11,250 nucleotides of DNA from JAGLQA01 sp023135565. Its GTDB lineage: Bacteria > Acidobacteriota > Aminicenantia > UBA2199. Both the position numbers and the translations under genes were made by a program. Shown piece by piece: positions 1 to 6,264 of the stretch (positions within the stretch are counted from its first letter, which is position 1; the number at the start of each line of letters is the position of its first letter). The DNA is taken from the NCBI GenBank assembly GCA_030639305.1, contig DAOWCY010000224.1, forward strand, positions 1 through 11,250, read 5' to 3'. A model generated the notes under the pieces. That model did not search any database, had not been told where the DNA came from, and saw only the letters and a program-made list of their open reading frames with translations.

Positions 1-45
1 TCAGATAAAGTAATCCGCCCAATCTACATATCAAATACCCCTTAA
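1..45 (+). CDS. Possible 3' end of a gene entering from the left (partial)
   Basis: Of the three plus-strand frames, only frame 1 is open at the window edge. It reads 14 residues (SDKVIRPIYISNTP) to a TAA at 43-45. This may be the last codons of a gene that starts outside the window. It is too short to assign to a family, and an open frame of this length is common by chance. Confidence 0.2.
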   Translation, partial: SDKVIRPIYISNTP

Positions 46-96
46 AAAAGCTTAGGGCACTCTTTTTCTTTTCCAAGTAGCAGAAATGGTGGTATC

Positions 97-133
97 ATTT
101 AAGTGAGCGAAGTAGGGTCAATTTAGGTGAGCG
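97..133. repeat. Two direct repeats, 24-bp period, possible IS end
   Basis: ATTTAAGTGAGCG (97-109) and ATTTAGGTGAGCG (121-133) match at 12 of 13 bases and start 24 bp apart. Closely spaced multiple terminal repeats of this kind are a known feature of IS21-family ends. No transposase gene lies inside the window, so the element's body would have to lie to the left, or this is an isolated remnant. The IS reading is inference; the repeat itself is seen directly. Confidence 0.45.
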
Positions 134-172
134 CTATAGTAAATGATGAACCGGTTTATTTTCGGCCTCCGG

Positions 173-209
173 GGGTGCGGCGCACCCAATCTCTTAGCCG
201 CTTCGCGGC
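173..209. repeat. Interspersed double palindrome (GGGTGC..GCACCC plus GCCGC..GCGGC)
   Basis: Two adjacent hairpins are visible. GGGTGC-GGC-GCACCC lies at 173-187 and GCCGC-TTC-GCGGC at 197-209, separated by an AT-rich spacer. The same two modules, in the reverse-complement order expected for the opposite strand, occur at 9958-9994 inside the NRPS gene. Single GGGTGC/GCACCC modules occur at 6990-7004 and 7705-7719. This is the pattern of a REP-like or miniature dispersed repeat family. Confidence 0.7.
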
Positions 210-239
210 ATCAACAGGAACGTTTGCTGTAAGTTCCCA

Positions 240-257
240 CCCTGCCGGGGGCCAAAC
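240..257 (+). repeat. Outer inverted repeat, left arm
   Basis: The 18 bases CCCTGCCGGGGGCCAAAC are the exact reverse complement of 1333-1350. With the inner pair 320-336/1276-1292, this arm forms a nested arrangement around the DUF4258/DUF2283 module. The arms may be copies of a dispersed repeat inserted in opposite orientation rather than the ends of one transposable unit. Confidence 0.7.
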
Positions 258-263
258 ACATTG

Positions 264-298
264 TCAATGTTCAATGAACAATGTTCAATTATCAATGA
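264..298. repeat. Heptanucleotide tandem repeat, five units
   Basis: There are five consecutive 7-bp units: TCAATGT, TCAATGA, ACAATGT, TCAATTA and TCAATGA. All follow the pattern WCAATKW with no gap. The period is seven, not a multiple that would produce repeated residues in a single frame, and the tract lies in a non-coding stretch. Short heptamer tracts are known as hypervariable dispersed repeats in several bacterial groups; no function is visible here. Confidence 0.65.
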
Positions 299-319
299 AG
301 AAAAAAGACAAAGATAACA

Positions 320-347
320 CCCCTTATAGGCTCCCCGCGCCGCGGGG
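320..347. repeat. Inner inverted repeat left arm, overlapping a GC palindrome
   Basis: CCCCTTATAGGCTCCCC (320-336) is the exact reverse complement of 1276-1292, and the match extends one more base outward. Overlapping its right side is a hairpin, CCCCGCG-C-CGCGGGG, with seven-base arms at 333-339 and 341-347. The right-hand copy at 1276-1292 lacks this GC hairpin, so the two copies diverge immediately beyond the shared 17-18 bases. Confidence 0.7.
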
Positions 348-450
348 CTGCTGAAAAAATTCAGGGGCAAGGGGTCGAAATTCTCATAGGTTTTTTCGCT
401 CTTTCGCGAAAGCCCGGCACTATGCGGTTTGAATAAAAAAAAATTTTTGA

Positions 451-479
451 TTGACAAAAGAAAGGAATTGTATTATTAA
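451..479 (+). promoter_or_regulatory. Candidate sigma-70 promoter for the DUF4258/DUF2283 module
   Basis: A perfect -35 box TTGACA (451-456) is followed, after 17 bp, by TATTAA (474-479), a 4/6 match to the -10 consensus. The surroundings are AT-rich. The distance to the first ATG of the downstream module (517) would give a leader of about 30 nt. No competing better pair was seen. Confidence 0.5.
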
Positions 480-516
480 TAGTTGTTATAAAAAAGAATT
501 TTAATAAAACAAGAGA

Positions 517-769
517 ATGCACATTAAAGATTGGGTGTGGACAGACCACATAAAAAAGCAAATGAAAGAAAGAAAGAGAAATCACTGCCGAAAATGTAAA
601 GAAAACACTTGCCTCCCCCGATGATATTGTGCCCGGTAAAAAAAATCGAATGATTTATCAAAAATTGATTCCAGGAAAGCTGATTCGGGTCGTGGTCGAA
701 GGGAATCGCTTGATTACTGTTTATCTTACCGGTAAGATAGACAAATACATCAAAGGAGACCAACAATGA
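517..769 (+). pseudogene. DUF4258 family protein (toxin-like), frameshifted
   Basis: Reading from ATG 517 gives MHIKDWVWTDHIKKQMKERK, after which that frame runs to a TGA a few codons into unrelated sequence. Moving one base forward in the purine tract around 565-582 restores a long continuation, ITAENVKKTLASPDDIVPGK and onward, ending at TGA 767-769. Joined, the product is about 83 residues with the DUF4258 layout: an early His in a helix (DHIKKQMKER), an IT.E.V helix, a PD.IVPGK turn and a C-terminal beta segment. DUF4258 proteins commonly sit beside small partners in toxin-antitoxin-like pairs. The reading frame is broken by one extra base near AGAGAAATCAC. This is a real mutation or an assembly error in the A/G tract; I see no recognised +1 recoding signal. 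The stop overlaps the next start as ATGA, indicating former translational coupling. Confidence 0.72.
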
Positions 770-1002
770 GAATAAGGTATTCACAGGAAGCCGATGCACT
801 TTATATCAGGCTGAAAGAAAATAAAATCAAAGATACCGACGAAATATCCGAAGACCTGATTATAGATTACGATAACAACGGCAATATCGTAGGTATTGAG
901 ATTCTTGCGGCATCAGAAAAAGCGGATACTGAGCAGCTTATCATCCAGGCGTTTCAAAAAGTAATGGTCGAGAGTGAGCAAATAGTGCCTCTCTCAGCTT
1001 GA
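766..1002 (+). CDS. DUF2283 domain protein (antitoxin-like partner)
   Basis: This 78-residue protein begins MRIRYSQEADALYIRLKENK and continues with DEISEDLIIDYDNNGNIVGIEIL. That is the whole DUF2283 fold: a beta strand with the Y..EADALYI signature, a DE.SEDLI strand, and the D..G.IVGIEIL ending. It finishes with a short helical tail. The ATG is supported by AAAGGAGA at 751-758 and overlaps the preceding DUF4258 stop by four bases (ATGA). DUF2283 genes are repeatedly found next to DUF4258 genes, and an antitoxin or partner role is generally suggested, but the biochemical activity is not established. The gene is intact while its partner is frameshifted, consistent with loss of the toxin half only. 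Confidence 0.88.
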   Translation: MRIRYSQEADALYIRLKENKIKDTDEISEDLIIDYDNNGNIVGIEILAASEKADTEQLIIQAFQKVMVESEQIVPLSA

Positions 1003-1035
1003 TAGAGGCACTCCACGCAACCGTGTGTTTTTAGA
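985..1035 (+). terminator. Hairpin at the end of the DUF2283 gene, possible terminator
   Basis: GTGCCTCT (985-992) pairs perfectly with AGAGGCAC (1004-1011) across the stop codon. About 15 bases further on, a weak CACG/CGTG stem is followed by TGTTTTT. The strong stem lacks an immediate T-run, so it may protect the mRNA 3' end rather than terminate, or the two may act together. Confidence 0.4.
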
Positions 1036-1045
1036 TGTCCTGAAC

Positions 1046-1284
1046 TTAAAAGACGATATTTTTATCTACAAAAAAGATTGTTTTTGCCCATCGTCCCCAA
1101 CATACGGGCGGTTTTTTAGGCAGCCGGAAGCATTCCCTGGTAATGAAATTCCCCTTGATTTTTTCGATAAATTCCCTGTTCCCGATTATCACTCCTTCCA
1201 GGATCTCTTTTTCATTCTTTTCATAAGGATAAAAAGTCGTATTTATATTCTTATTATAAGAACAAACTTTTTTTTGGGGAGCCT
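1046..1284 (-). pseudogene. Decayed minus-strand coding fragment, possibly from a REP-associated Y1 transposase
   Basis: The minus strand is open from just after a TAG near 1286 to TAA at 1046-1048, with no usable start. It contains the protein-like stretch EKEILEGVIIGNREFIEKIK followed by GNFITRECFRLPKKPPVC. The ILEG.I.G.REFIEKIK pattern resembles the short C-terminal segment seen in some IS200-like/REP-associated tyrosine transposases, which would fit the local abundance of palindromic repeats, but the catalytic HUH and Tyr parts are absent. I favour this over the plus-strand ORF in the same place, which is Phe/Ile-rich and has no start signal. The family assignment is weak. Confidence 0.3.
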
Positions 1285-1292
1285 ATAAGGGG
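1276..1292 (-). repeat. Inner inverted repeat, right arm
   Basis: GGGGAGCCTATAAGGGG is the exact reverse complement of 320-336. It follows a T-rich run and lies at the boundary of the decayed coding fragment. Together with 1333-1350 it closes the nested inverted-repeat structure. Confidence 0.7.
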
Positions 1293-1332
1293 TATCCTGT
1301 TCAAAAAAAGTTTTGTTCAAACTTTTTCAAAA

Positions 1333-1350
1333 GTTTGGCCCCCGGCAGGG
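1333..1350 (-). repeat. Outer inverted repeat, right arm
   Basis: GTTTGGCCCCCGGCAGGG is the exact reverse complement of 240-257. It is preceded by A/T-rich, self-complementary sequence (CAAAAAAAGTTTTGTTC, then AAACTTTTTCAAAAGTTT) that can itself form weak hairpins. Confidence 0.7.
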
Positions 1351-1434
1351 CCACCGGAGGTAAGTTCTGGGCGAACTATCAAAACCGATTTTGTTTTCCC
1401 CACGTATATCTATTGTAATTATTAGGAGCTTGCC

Positions 1435-1491
1435 GTGAAACAAAATGAAGCGATTCTTAAGCTGATGAACTTAAAAAAAAAACTGCGATAG
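1435..1491 (+). CDS. 18-codon mini-ORF upstream of the radical SAM gene
   Basis: GTG 1435 is preceded by TAGGAG (1423-1428) at a six-base spacing, a better ribosome site than many in the window. It encodes a Lys/Leu-rich peptide ending in LKLMNLKKKLR before TAG 1489-1491. The stop lies eight bases before the ATG of the radical SAM gene, so it could couple translation or be a leader peptide. It could also be the remains of a longer gene, because the sequence to its left is repeat debris. It carries no Cys, Gly-Gly or core-like region, so a modified-peptide precursor is unlikely. Confidence 0.35.
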   Translation: MKQNEAILKLMNLKKKLR

Positions 1492-1499
1492 GGGAAAAA

Positions 1500-3026
1500 A
1501 TGAGATTACATCAAAGAATTAAAGAACCGAAAATTTTGCTGCTTTACCCTCAGCAGCAATTCCAGGAAGATGAACACATACGGCCGGAAGGAACTTTAGG
1601 AATTCCCTACCTTCATGCCTCATTAAAACAGGCTGGCTATTATGTCGATATACTGGATACATGTGTCGGAAACAGGCAAGATTCGCTCGATGATACTTTT
1701 TATAAACAACGAAAGATTTCCGAAAATATTGTCAGGATAGGACTGTCCGAAAGCAGGATATTGGCAGAGGTGGAGAAGTATGATATCATCGGCATATCAT
1801 CTATATTCACCCAACAAACGGAATGCGTGTTCGATATGAGTAATCTCATACGAAAACATTTTCCCGGGAAAATTTTGTTAGCGGGAGGTGTTAACGCCAG
1901 GAATCTAAAAGAACATTTCTTTAATAATTCTTTCGATATAGTTTTTTTAAGCGAAGCAGAGAAATCTATCGTGCAAGTGGTCTCTTATTTTCGGAGTGGG
2001 AAACCGGCATTAAAGGATATTCCCGGTATTTCATTCCGGTACGATAACAAAACGGTTAAGAATATATCGGTGGAGCAAAATGCAATATTGGATTCTATCC
2101 CAATGCCGTCATGGAGCGAACTTCCCAATGACAAATATTGGGAAATCGGCAGGATATGGGGCGGCAGAACCGGCTGGTTAGAGCACGAAAAAGAAACATG
2201 TAGATATGCCGCGGTACTTACATCTCGAGGCTGTTCCTTTAATTGCGATTTTTGCCATGTTTCGTTGGAAAAAGACGAAGAAGCCGGGAAAATAGGGAGG
2301 CTGCGTTATCATTCGGTTGAAAGGGTTCATATGGAATTTCAGCGATTAAAGGAAATAGGAATTAATACATTATTCATAAACGATGAATCATTTTTAATGA
2401 ATAAAAAAAGAGTATATAAAATATTTGCTTTTCTTAAAAAAATGAAATTTAAGGTTGCGGACGTGAATGGGGTTAATATTGTAAATCTATTTCGAAAGAT
2501 AAAAGGGCGGTATGTTGTTGATGATGAATTAGTATGTGCATTATACGAGGCCGGATTTAGAAAGATATCACTGCCTTTTGAAACAGGAAATCAAAGAATC
2601 TTAGATAAGTACTGCTCAAAAAAATGGAATTTGGAAAAACATAATGTCATCGAGTTAGTAAAAAAGCTGCGTGAAGCAGGCATTAGCGCCGATGGGAATT
2701 TCATGATAGGGTGGCCCGACGAGACATTGGAAGAACTGACGAATACATATCTCCTGGCCCGCGATTTAATGCAAAGCGGTCTTATCGGGTGCGGTTTTTA
2801 TTTTGTACAGCCCTATCCCGGCAGCAGGCTGCACCGGATGGCTTTGGCGGCAAAAGAGATAAGTGAAGACTGGGATTGGAATAAAATAGGCTGGTCGAAA
2901 GGGACACCTTATAATAAGCTCAAATATGATAAAAGTACGTTAAAGTATACATGGAGTTTGGTTTGGAAATTGCTTAATCCATCCAGCCGCGTTCATGAAA
3001 TCAGCCAACAATTGCTTAACAAGTAG
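1500..3026 (+). CDS. B12-binding-type radical SAM protein
   Basis: This is a cytosolic enzyme of 508 residues with the BchE-like two-domain layout. Residues about 10-170 form a cobalamin-binding-type Rossmann region (PEGTLGIPYLHASLKQAGY, then YDIIGIS and GKILLAGGVN). The radical SAM domain begins near 235 with TSRGCSFNCDFC, in which Cys245, Cys249 and Cys252 are the CxxxCxxC ligands of the 4Fe-4S cluster that cleaves S-adenosylmethionine. A FETGNQRILDK strand and GNFMIGWPDET (402-408 core) are typical later barrel elements. The ATG has AGGGG five to six bases upstream. No cobalamin-ligand DxHxxG motif is obvious, which is common in this subfamily. Its reaction cannot be read from sequence; relatives methylate, cyclise or rearrange lipids, cofactors and peptides. 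No biosynthetic partner adjoins it except the mini-ORF. It looks more A/T-rich than the glycosidase gene next door. Confidence 0.88.
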   Translation: MRLHQRIKEPKILLLYPQQQFQEDEHIRPEGTLGIPYLHASLKQAGYYVDILDTCVGNRQDSLDDTFYKQRKISENIVRIGLSESRILAEVEKYDIIGISSIFTQQTECVFDMSNLIRKHFPGKILLAGGVNARNLKEHFFNNSFDIVFLSEAEKSIVQVVSYFRSGKPALKDIPGISFRYDNKTVKNISVEQNAILDSIPMPSWSELPNDKYWEIGRIWGGRTGWLEHEKETCRYAAVLTSRGCSFNCDFCHVSLEKDEEAGKIGRLRYHSVERVHMEFQRLKEIGINTLFINDESFLMNKKRVYKIFAFLKKMKFKVADVNGVNIVNLFRKIKGRYVVDDELVCALYEAGFRKISLPFETGNQRILDKYCSKKWNLEKHNVIELVKKLREAGISADGNFMIGWPDETLEELTNTYLLARDLMQSGLIGCGFYFVQPYPGSRLHRMALAAKEISEDWDWNKIGWSKGTPYNKLKYDKSTLKYTWSLVWKLLNPSSRVHEISQQLLNK

Positions 3027-3050
3027 GTGGGCAGCGGGCATTCGCGAAGT

Positions 3051-4709
3051 CTAACGGGCAGACGCAAAGAGTGAAATCGCTGCGCCGATAATCCCCGCCG
3101 CACCGGTATAAAACAAAGCGCCCCGCCCGGTGCCGCGGCGGTCTTCCCATTCGAAAATAGCAAAGTTTTCCAGGTTCTTCTTGACGATCTCTAACAGGTA
3201 TTTCTCCGCTTCTTTATTAAATCCGTTCATCAACAGCCCTTTAACCACCCTGGCCCCTATCCAATCCCATTCGCCGCCATTCTGGTAATTCCAGGGGTGG
3301 CTTAACAGGTGGTGCGGGAAAAAACCCTCAGGATAGGGGGGAAGCAGTGTAAAAGAAACGGTGCGTAAGTTGTATTCAGCCCTTTTCTTCTCCAAAACGG
3401 CCAGGAATTTTTCGATCTCTTTACGGTTCATTAACCCGGCTGTCATGGCTTCGGCATTGCCCCCCACAGGCAGCATCTCTTTCTCCATTTCAAAGTACCT
3501 GTCCCTCTCTTTAGAGGGCACGATATGGGTAATAAAATAACCTTTATCTTTTAGATATAATATTTTTTTGGCCTGCAGTTTTATGGTTTGCAGCCTTTTT
3601 TGCCATTTGCGGGTTTTGGCCGGGTTGTTAAGAAGCTCGAAAATTTCAATAAGTTTTTCCACAGCCTGGATATATTTGGCCTGGGTGTAGATCGAAAAAA
3701 CAAGAGTGGAACGGTCCGATAAACGCCGCGCCCTTTTGTCCGGGTAGGTATTCTCCACGTCTCCCCAGTCCGCTGTAAAACCGCTGAAAATTAAGTTGTA
3801 CTCCCGGCTGCGCTTGTTATTCCACACCCAATCCAATGCCATCTCCAACCGCTTATAAATAGGGGGCGCCAACCCCTTTATGCTTTTGGACAGCCAGCCC
3901 CGGTTCTGCCGCGCTATCTCGACAGCGGCAAGCACAAGAGAACTCTCCTGGTCTGTTTCCACCGTATTTTTGCCGGTTTCCCCGGCGGCATCGACCCAAT
4001 CTACGATCTCCCCGTCCGCGGCCTGGGTTTTTAAAAATAGTTCCAGGATATCCTCGAAAAGGCGCAGCGGATAATGGTGTTTGGCATAAGAGATAAAGGT
4101 TGCCGTATCCCTGATCCACACCGCCGGGTATGTAGACCCCGGTGAAAAACCGAAAATCTTATCGTCTTTAAAAATCTCGTTGTTTTTTAGGGTCATTCTC
4201 AGCAGGTACTGTTCTTTGTCAAACTCCGGCCTGCCGGTTTTATAGAAGAATTCCAGGTACTTATTTTTGAACTCCTTTGAAAACAGGGATTTCAAATGCA
4301 GGGAAACCTTGCAGGTGCGCCATTTTTTCGCGGCTCCCCAGAACTCCCCCTCTTTAACGATGTCGAACTCGATGGTGTACTTTCCTGCTTCAGGGTACTC
4401 GAAATAAAGGGGCAGGTTAAACTTCGTGGTTTTGTTCCTGCGCAAAACCCTGGGGATAACGAAACGCCTATTATCGAAAGAGACCAACTCCTTGTCCCGG
4501 TAAATATGGTAAGAAATGAAATAGCCTTTTCCCGGTCTCAGGCTGGTAGGGAGGTTGTTTTTTACGTGGCAATCCAGCGTCACCTTTTCGCCCTGGAATA
4601 AGGAAATAGACCGGGGGCTGCATGTAATCTCTATGTCCGCGGCATCTAACCGGGCTATCAGGGAGAGAAGCAGCAGGAGAAATAAGCTTTTACGAGTAGT
4701 TGGCCGCAT
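3051..4709 (-). CDS. Secreted (alpha/alpha)6-barrel glycosidase-like protein with N-terminal beta-sandwich domain
   Basis: This 552-residue protein opens with a Sec signal (TRKSLFLLLLLSLIARLDA), predicting export. Residues about 25-135 form an Ig-like beta-sandwich with a PEAGKYTIEFDIVKEGEFW ending, of the type attached to surface carbohydrate proteins. Residues about 150-545 look like a six-hairpin glycosidase toroid: TYPAVWIRDT (about 194-202), ETDQESSLVLA (251-261), FTADWGDVE (311-319), and HPWNYQNGGEWDW (471-483). The acidic residues D201, D314/D317 and E480/D482 are candidate catalytic groups. The exact glycoside hydrolase family and substrate are not determinable here. The start has no strong Shine-Dalgarno. 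It lies 36 bp after the solute-binding protein gene in the same direction and may be co-transcribed with it. It converges on the radical SAM gene with 24 bp between stops. Confidence 0.75.
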   Translation of the reverse strand: MRPTTRKSLFLLLLLSLIARLDAADIEITCSPRSISLFQGEKVTLDCHVKNNLPTSLRPGKGYFISYHIYRDKELVSFDNRRFVIPRVLRRNKTTKFNLPLYFEYPEAGKYTIEFDIVKEGEFWGAAKKWRTCKVSLHLKSLFSKEFKNKYLEFFYKTGRPEFDKEQYLLRMTLKNNEIFKDDKIFGFSPGSTYPAVWIRDTATFISYAKHHYPLRLFEDILELFLKTQAADGEIVDWVDAAGETGKNTVETDQESSLVLAAVEIARQNRGWLSKSIKGLAPPIYKRLEMALDWVWNNKRSREYNLIFSGFTADWGDVENTYPDKRARRLSDRSTLVFSIYTQAKYIQAVEKLIEIFELLNNPAKTRKWQKRLQTIKLQAKKILYLKDKGYFITHIVPSKERDRYFEMEKEMLPVGGNAEAMTAGLMNRKEIEKFLAVLEKKRAEYNLRTVSFTLLPPYPEGFFPHHLLSHPWNYQNGGEWDWIGARVVKGLLMNGFNKEAEKYLLEIVKKNLENFAIFEWEDRRGTGRGALFYTGAAGIIGAAISLFASAR

Positions 4710-4722
4710 CTTTGGGTAGGGT

Positions 4723-4737
4723 GCGGACGTCGTCCGC
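4723..4737. repeat. GC-rich palindrome between the solute-binding and glycosidase genes
   Basis: GCGGACG-T-CGTCCGC is a seven-base perfect stem with a single central base. It lies in the 36-bp gap between two minus-strand genes, just upstream of the glycosidase start. It is embedded in GGGTGC-like flanking sequence that recalls the other palindromes in the window. It may modulate expression between the two genes. Confidence 0.5.
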
Positions 4738-4745
4738 CCGGACGC

Positions 4746-5606
4746 TTATTTTTTCATAAGCGCCATGGCGTCGGCCACGAACTCGGTGATTTTATTTTCC
4801 GCTTTAAGCTGCTTAAGTATTTCGTTTACCTTATTTAGCAGTTCCGTATTCCCTTTTTTTACGGCAATGGCGGAGCCTAATTGGGTATCTAATTTACTTT
4901 CAGTACATTCGATGTTTTTCAGATTTTTATTGCGGTGTACATAGGATTCAGCCACGGGCTTCTCTAATACGACAGCATCTATATTCTTATTTTTAAGATC
5001 ATCGATCAACTCGTCTATAGTGTCCATTTCAACGAGATTTCCGCCTAACAACATTTTCTGTACCATATCGCCCTGGATAGATCCCTTTTGGGCGCCTATT
5101 TTTTTTCCTCTCAGATCGTTTACACAAGCGATCTTGCCACTGTCTTCGAGCCTAATCACCATGTTCTGGATAGCCTGGTAGTAAATATCGGAAAAATCGA
5201 CTATTTTTTTGCGTCCTTCCGATGGCACTAAACCGGCAATAACCAGGTCCACCTCATCGGCATTAAGTGCCTGGAACAACCTGTGAAAAACGATATCTTT
5301 TACTTCTAATTGTACACCGAATGCTCTGGCAATGGCATGCGCAATATCGATATCGATCCCCACAAGCTCGCCCTCTTTGTCCTTTAGGAGGTGGAACTCG
5401 TATGGTGGATATTCAGCGCTGGTCCCCACTACGAGCCTACCGGCGGCCTTGATTTTTTCGAGTTTCGATAACTCGTTCTGAGGTGTCTCTTGCGCCGGCT
5501 TTTGTTCCGCCTTACCGCACCCGGTAAAACTTACCAGGGCTGCAAAGAACACCGATAATATTACACTTAAAAGAACTTTTTTTTGCAATAGACTTCTGAC
5601 TGTCAT
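4746..5606 (-). CDS. Amino-acid-type ABC transporter solute-binding lipoprotein
   Basis: This 286-residue protein has a signal peptide ending in the lipobox FTGC (Cys30), so it is expected to be anchored as a lipoprotein. The mature part is a type-II periplasmic-binding fold of family 3 (SBP_bac_3): GRLVVGTSAEYPPYEFH (about 56-72), GELVGIDIDIAHAIA, the DLVIAGLVPSEGRKKIVDFS stretch, DLRGKKIGAQKGS, and DAVVLEKPVAESYV. Such proteins deliver polar amino acids or related small molecules to an ABC permease, but no permease or ATPase gene is near, so the transporter would be encoded elsewhere. The ATG is supported by GGGAGGA at a five-base spacing and by a good promoter directly upstream. Confidence 0.9.
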   Translation of the reverse strand: MTVRSLLQKKVLLSVILSVFFAALVSFTGCGKAEQKPAQETPQNELSKLEKIKAAGRLVVGTSAEYPPYEFHLLKDKEGELVGIDIDIAHAIARAFGVQLEVKDIVFHRLFQALNADEVDLVIAGLVPSEGRKKIVDFSDIYYQAIQNMVIRLEDSGKIACVNDLRGKKIGAQKGSIQGDMVQKMLLGGNLVEMDTIDELIDDLKNKNIDAVVLEKPVAESYVHRNKNLKNIECTESKLDTQLGSAIAVKKGNTELLNKVNEILKQLKAENKITEFVADAMALMKK

Positions 5607-5643
5607 TTAGTCCTCCCGGAAATTATTAATTGTACCATGCTTT

Positions 5644-5672
5644 AGGATAACAAATTAGGTTTTTTTTGTCAA
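5644..5672 (-). promoter_or_regulatory. Sigma-70 type promoter of the solute-binding protein gene
   Basis: On the minus strand, TTGACA (5672-5667) is followed by exactly 17 bases, then TATCCT (5649-5644). The -35 box is perfect and the -10 box matches 4/6. The start of transcription would fall near 5637, giving a leader of about 30 nt before the ATG. The promoter lies in the 91-bp gap after the upstream lipoprotein gene, so the two genes need not be one operon. Confidence 0.6.
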
Positions 5673-5697
5673 ATAAATTCAGAAAAAAAATCTGTTT

Positions 5698-6117
5698 TCA
5701 GAAGATATCGTCACAACCGATGGTGCCTTTTTCCGGCACACGCAGGGTGTAATCCATCCTGTTGATGGTTACGTAAACGATTACCGTAGGATGTTTTGCT
5801 TCTGTGTCTATTTCCGCGTCTTCGATGGTATAAGAGTCTATAACGGGATAAATATCCAGCGCCAATCTCCACTTGTCGAAAGCATTGCCGGCACTGCCGA
5901 ATTCATTTATATCGGTTAGCAGGGCAACATCCCGCCACCAGCGGCAGACGGCTATTTGTTCGTTTTTCGGGTTGTCGTCGGCGCCTCTTGAAATCCCGTT
6001 GAGGATCACGTTGACTCGCGCTTTGGCCCTCCTGATGCGGAGGGTTTCTGCGCTGCACCCTATAAACAGGTTCATAAAAAAAACAGCAATCGATATAAAC
6101 ACAAAATATTTTTTCAT
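5698..6117 (-). CDS. Hypothetical lipoprotein
   Basis: This protein has 139 residues. The N-terminus MKKYFVFISIAVFFMNLFIG, followed by Cys21, is a signal peptide with lipobox LFIGC, so a membrane-anchored lipoprotein is expected. The mature part is about 118 residues with alternating strands near the end (HPTVIVYVTINRMDYTLRVP) and a CRWWRD segment in the middle. I do not recognise the family. The ATG has AGAGGTG at a good distance. There is no obvious partner: it is transcribed toward the solute-binding protein gene but that gene has its own promoter. Confidence 0.75.
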   Translation of the reverse strand: MKKYFVFISIAVFFMNLFIGCSAETLRIRRAKARVNVILNGISRGADDNPKNEQIAVCRWWRDVALLTDINEFGSAGNAFDKWRLALDIYPVIDSYTIEDAEIDTEAKHPTVIVYVTINRMDYTLRVPEKGTIGCDDIF

Positions 6118-6264
6118 GGTACACCTCTAAAAAAAAAGATACCCTATTTTAACCGAAAACGGGAAAAATTTCAAGATATGATTTCGTTCATTTACAGGAT
6201 TTCGAAATCGCCTGGAAAGAACACAAAGAAATCGAGCAGCGAAATGTTCATATTAAAAAGCCCC

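Noticed and set aside
264..298. CRISPR array
   Set aside because: The units are only seven bases with no spacers. No repeat of 23-40 bp with regular spacing and no cas gene is present.
127..457. Overlapping ORFs on both strands in the left region
   Set aside because: They run through palindromes and tandem repeats, have odd composition and have no start signals. They are best explained as translated repeats.
1025..1288. Plus-strand ORF of 87 codons
   Set aside because: It is Phe/Ile-rich, lacks a ribosome site, and ends in a dispersed repeat. The minus strand of the same interval reads as a more protein-like, though decayed, sequence.
1391..1419. Sigma-70 promoter TTGTTT-17-TGTAAT before the radical SAM gene
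   Set aside because: The implied transcription start would fall on the mini-ORF ribosome site, and the -35 match is poor. It remains possible only if the mini-ORF is not translated.
1435..3026. Modified-peptide (RiPP) locus made of mini-ORF plus radical SAM enzyme
   Set aside because: The enzyme has the B12-type layout with no SPASM-like Cys-rich tail seen, and the 18-residue peptide has no core-like region, transporter or protease beside it.
3853..4601. ORFs in other frames across the glycosidase gene
   Set aside because: They are shadows of the long minus-strand coding frame with a signal peptide and domain motifs.
6198..6209. Perfect 12-bp palindrome GATTTCGAAATC as an operator
   Set aside because: Two or three such palindromes are expected by chance in 11 kb, and no second copy or other sign supports it.
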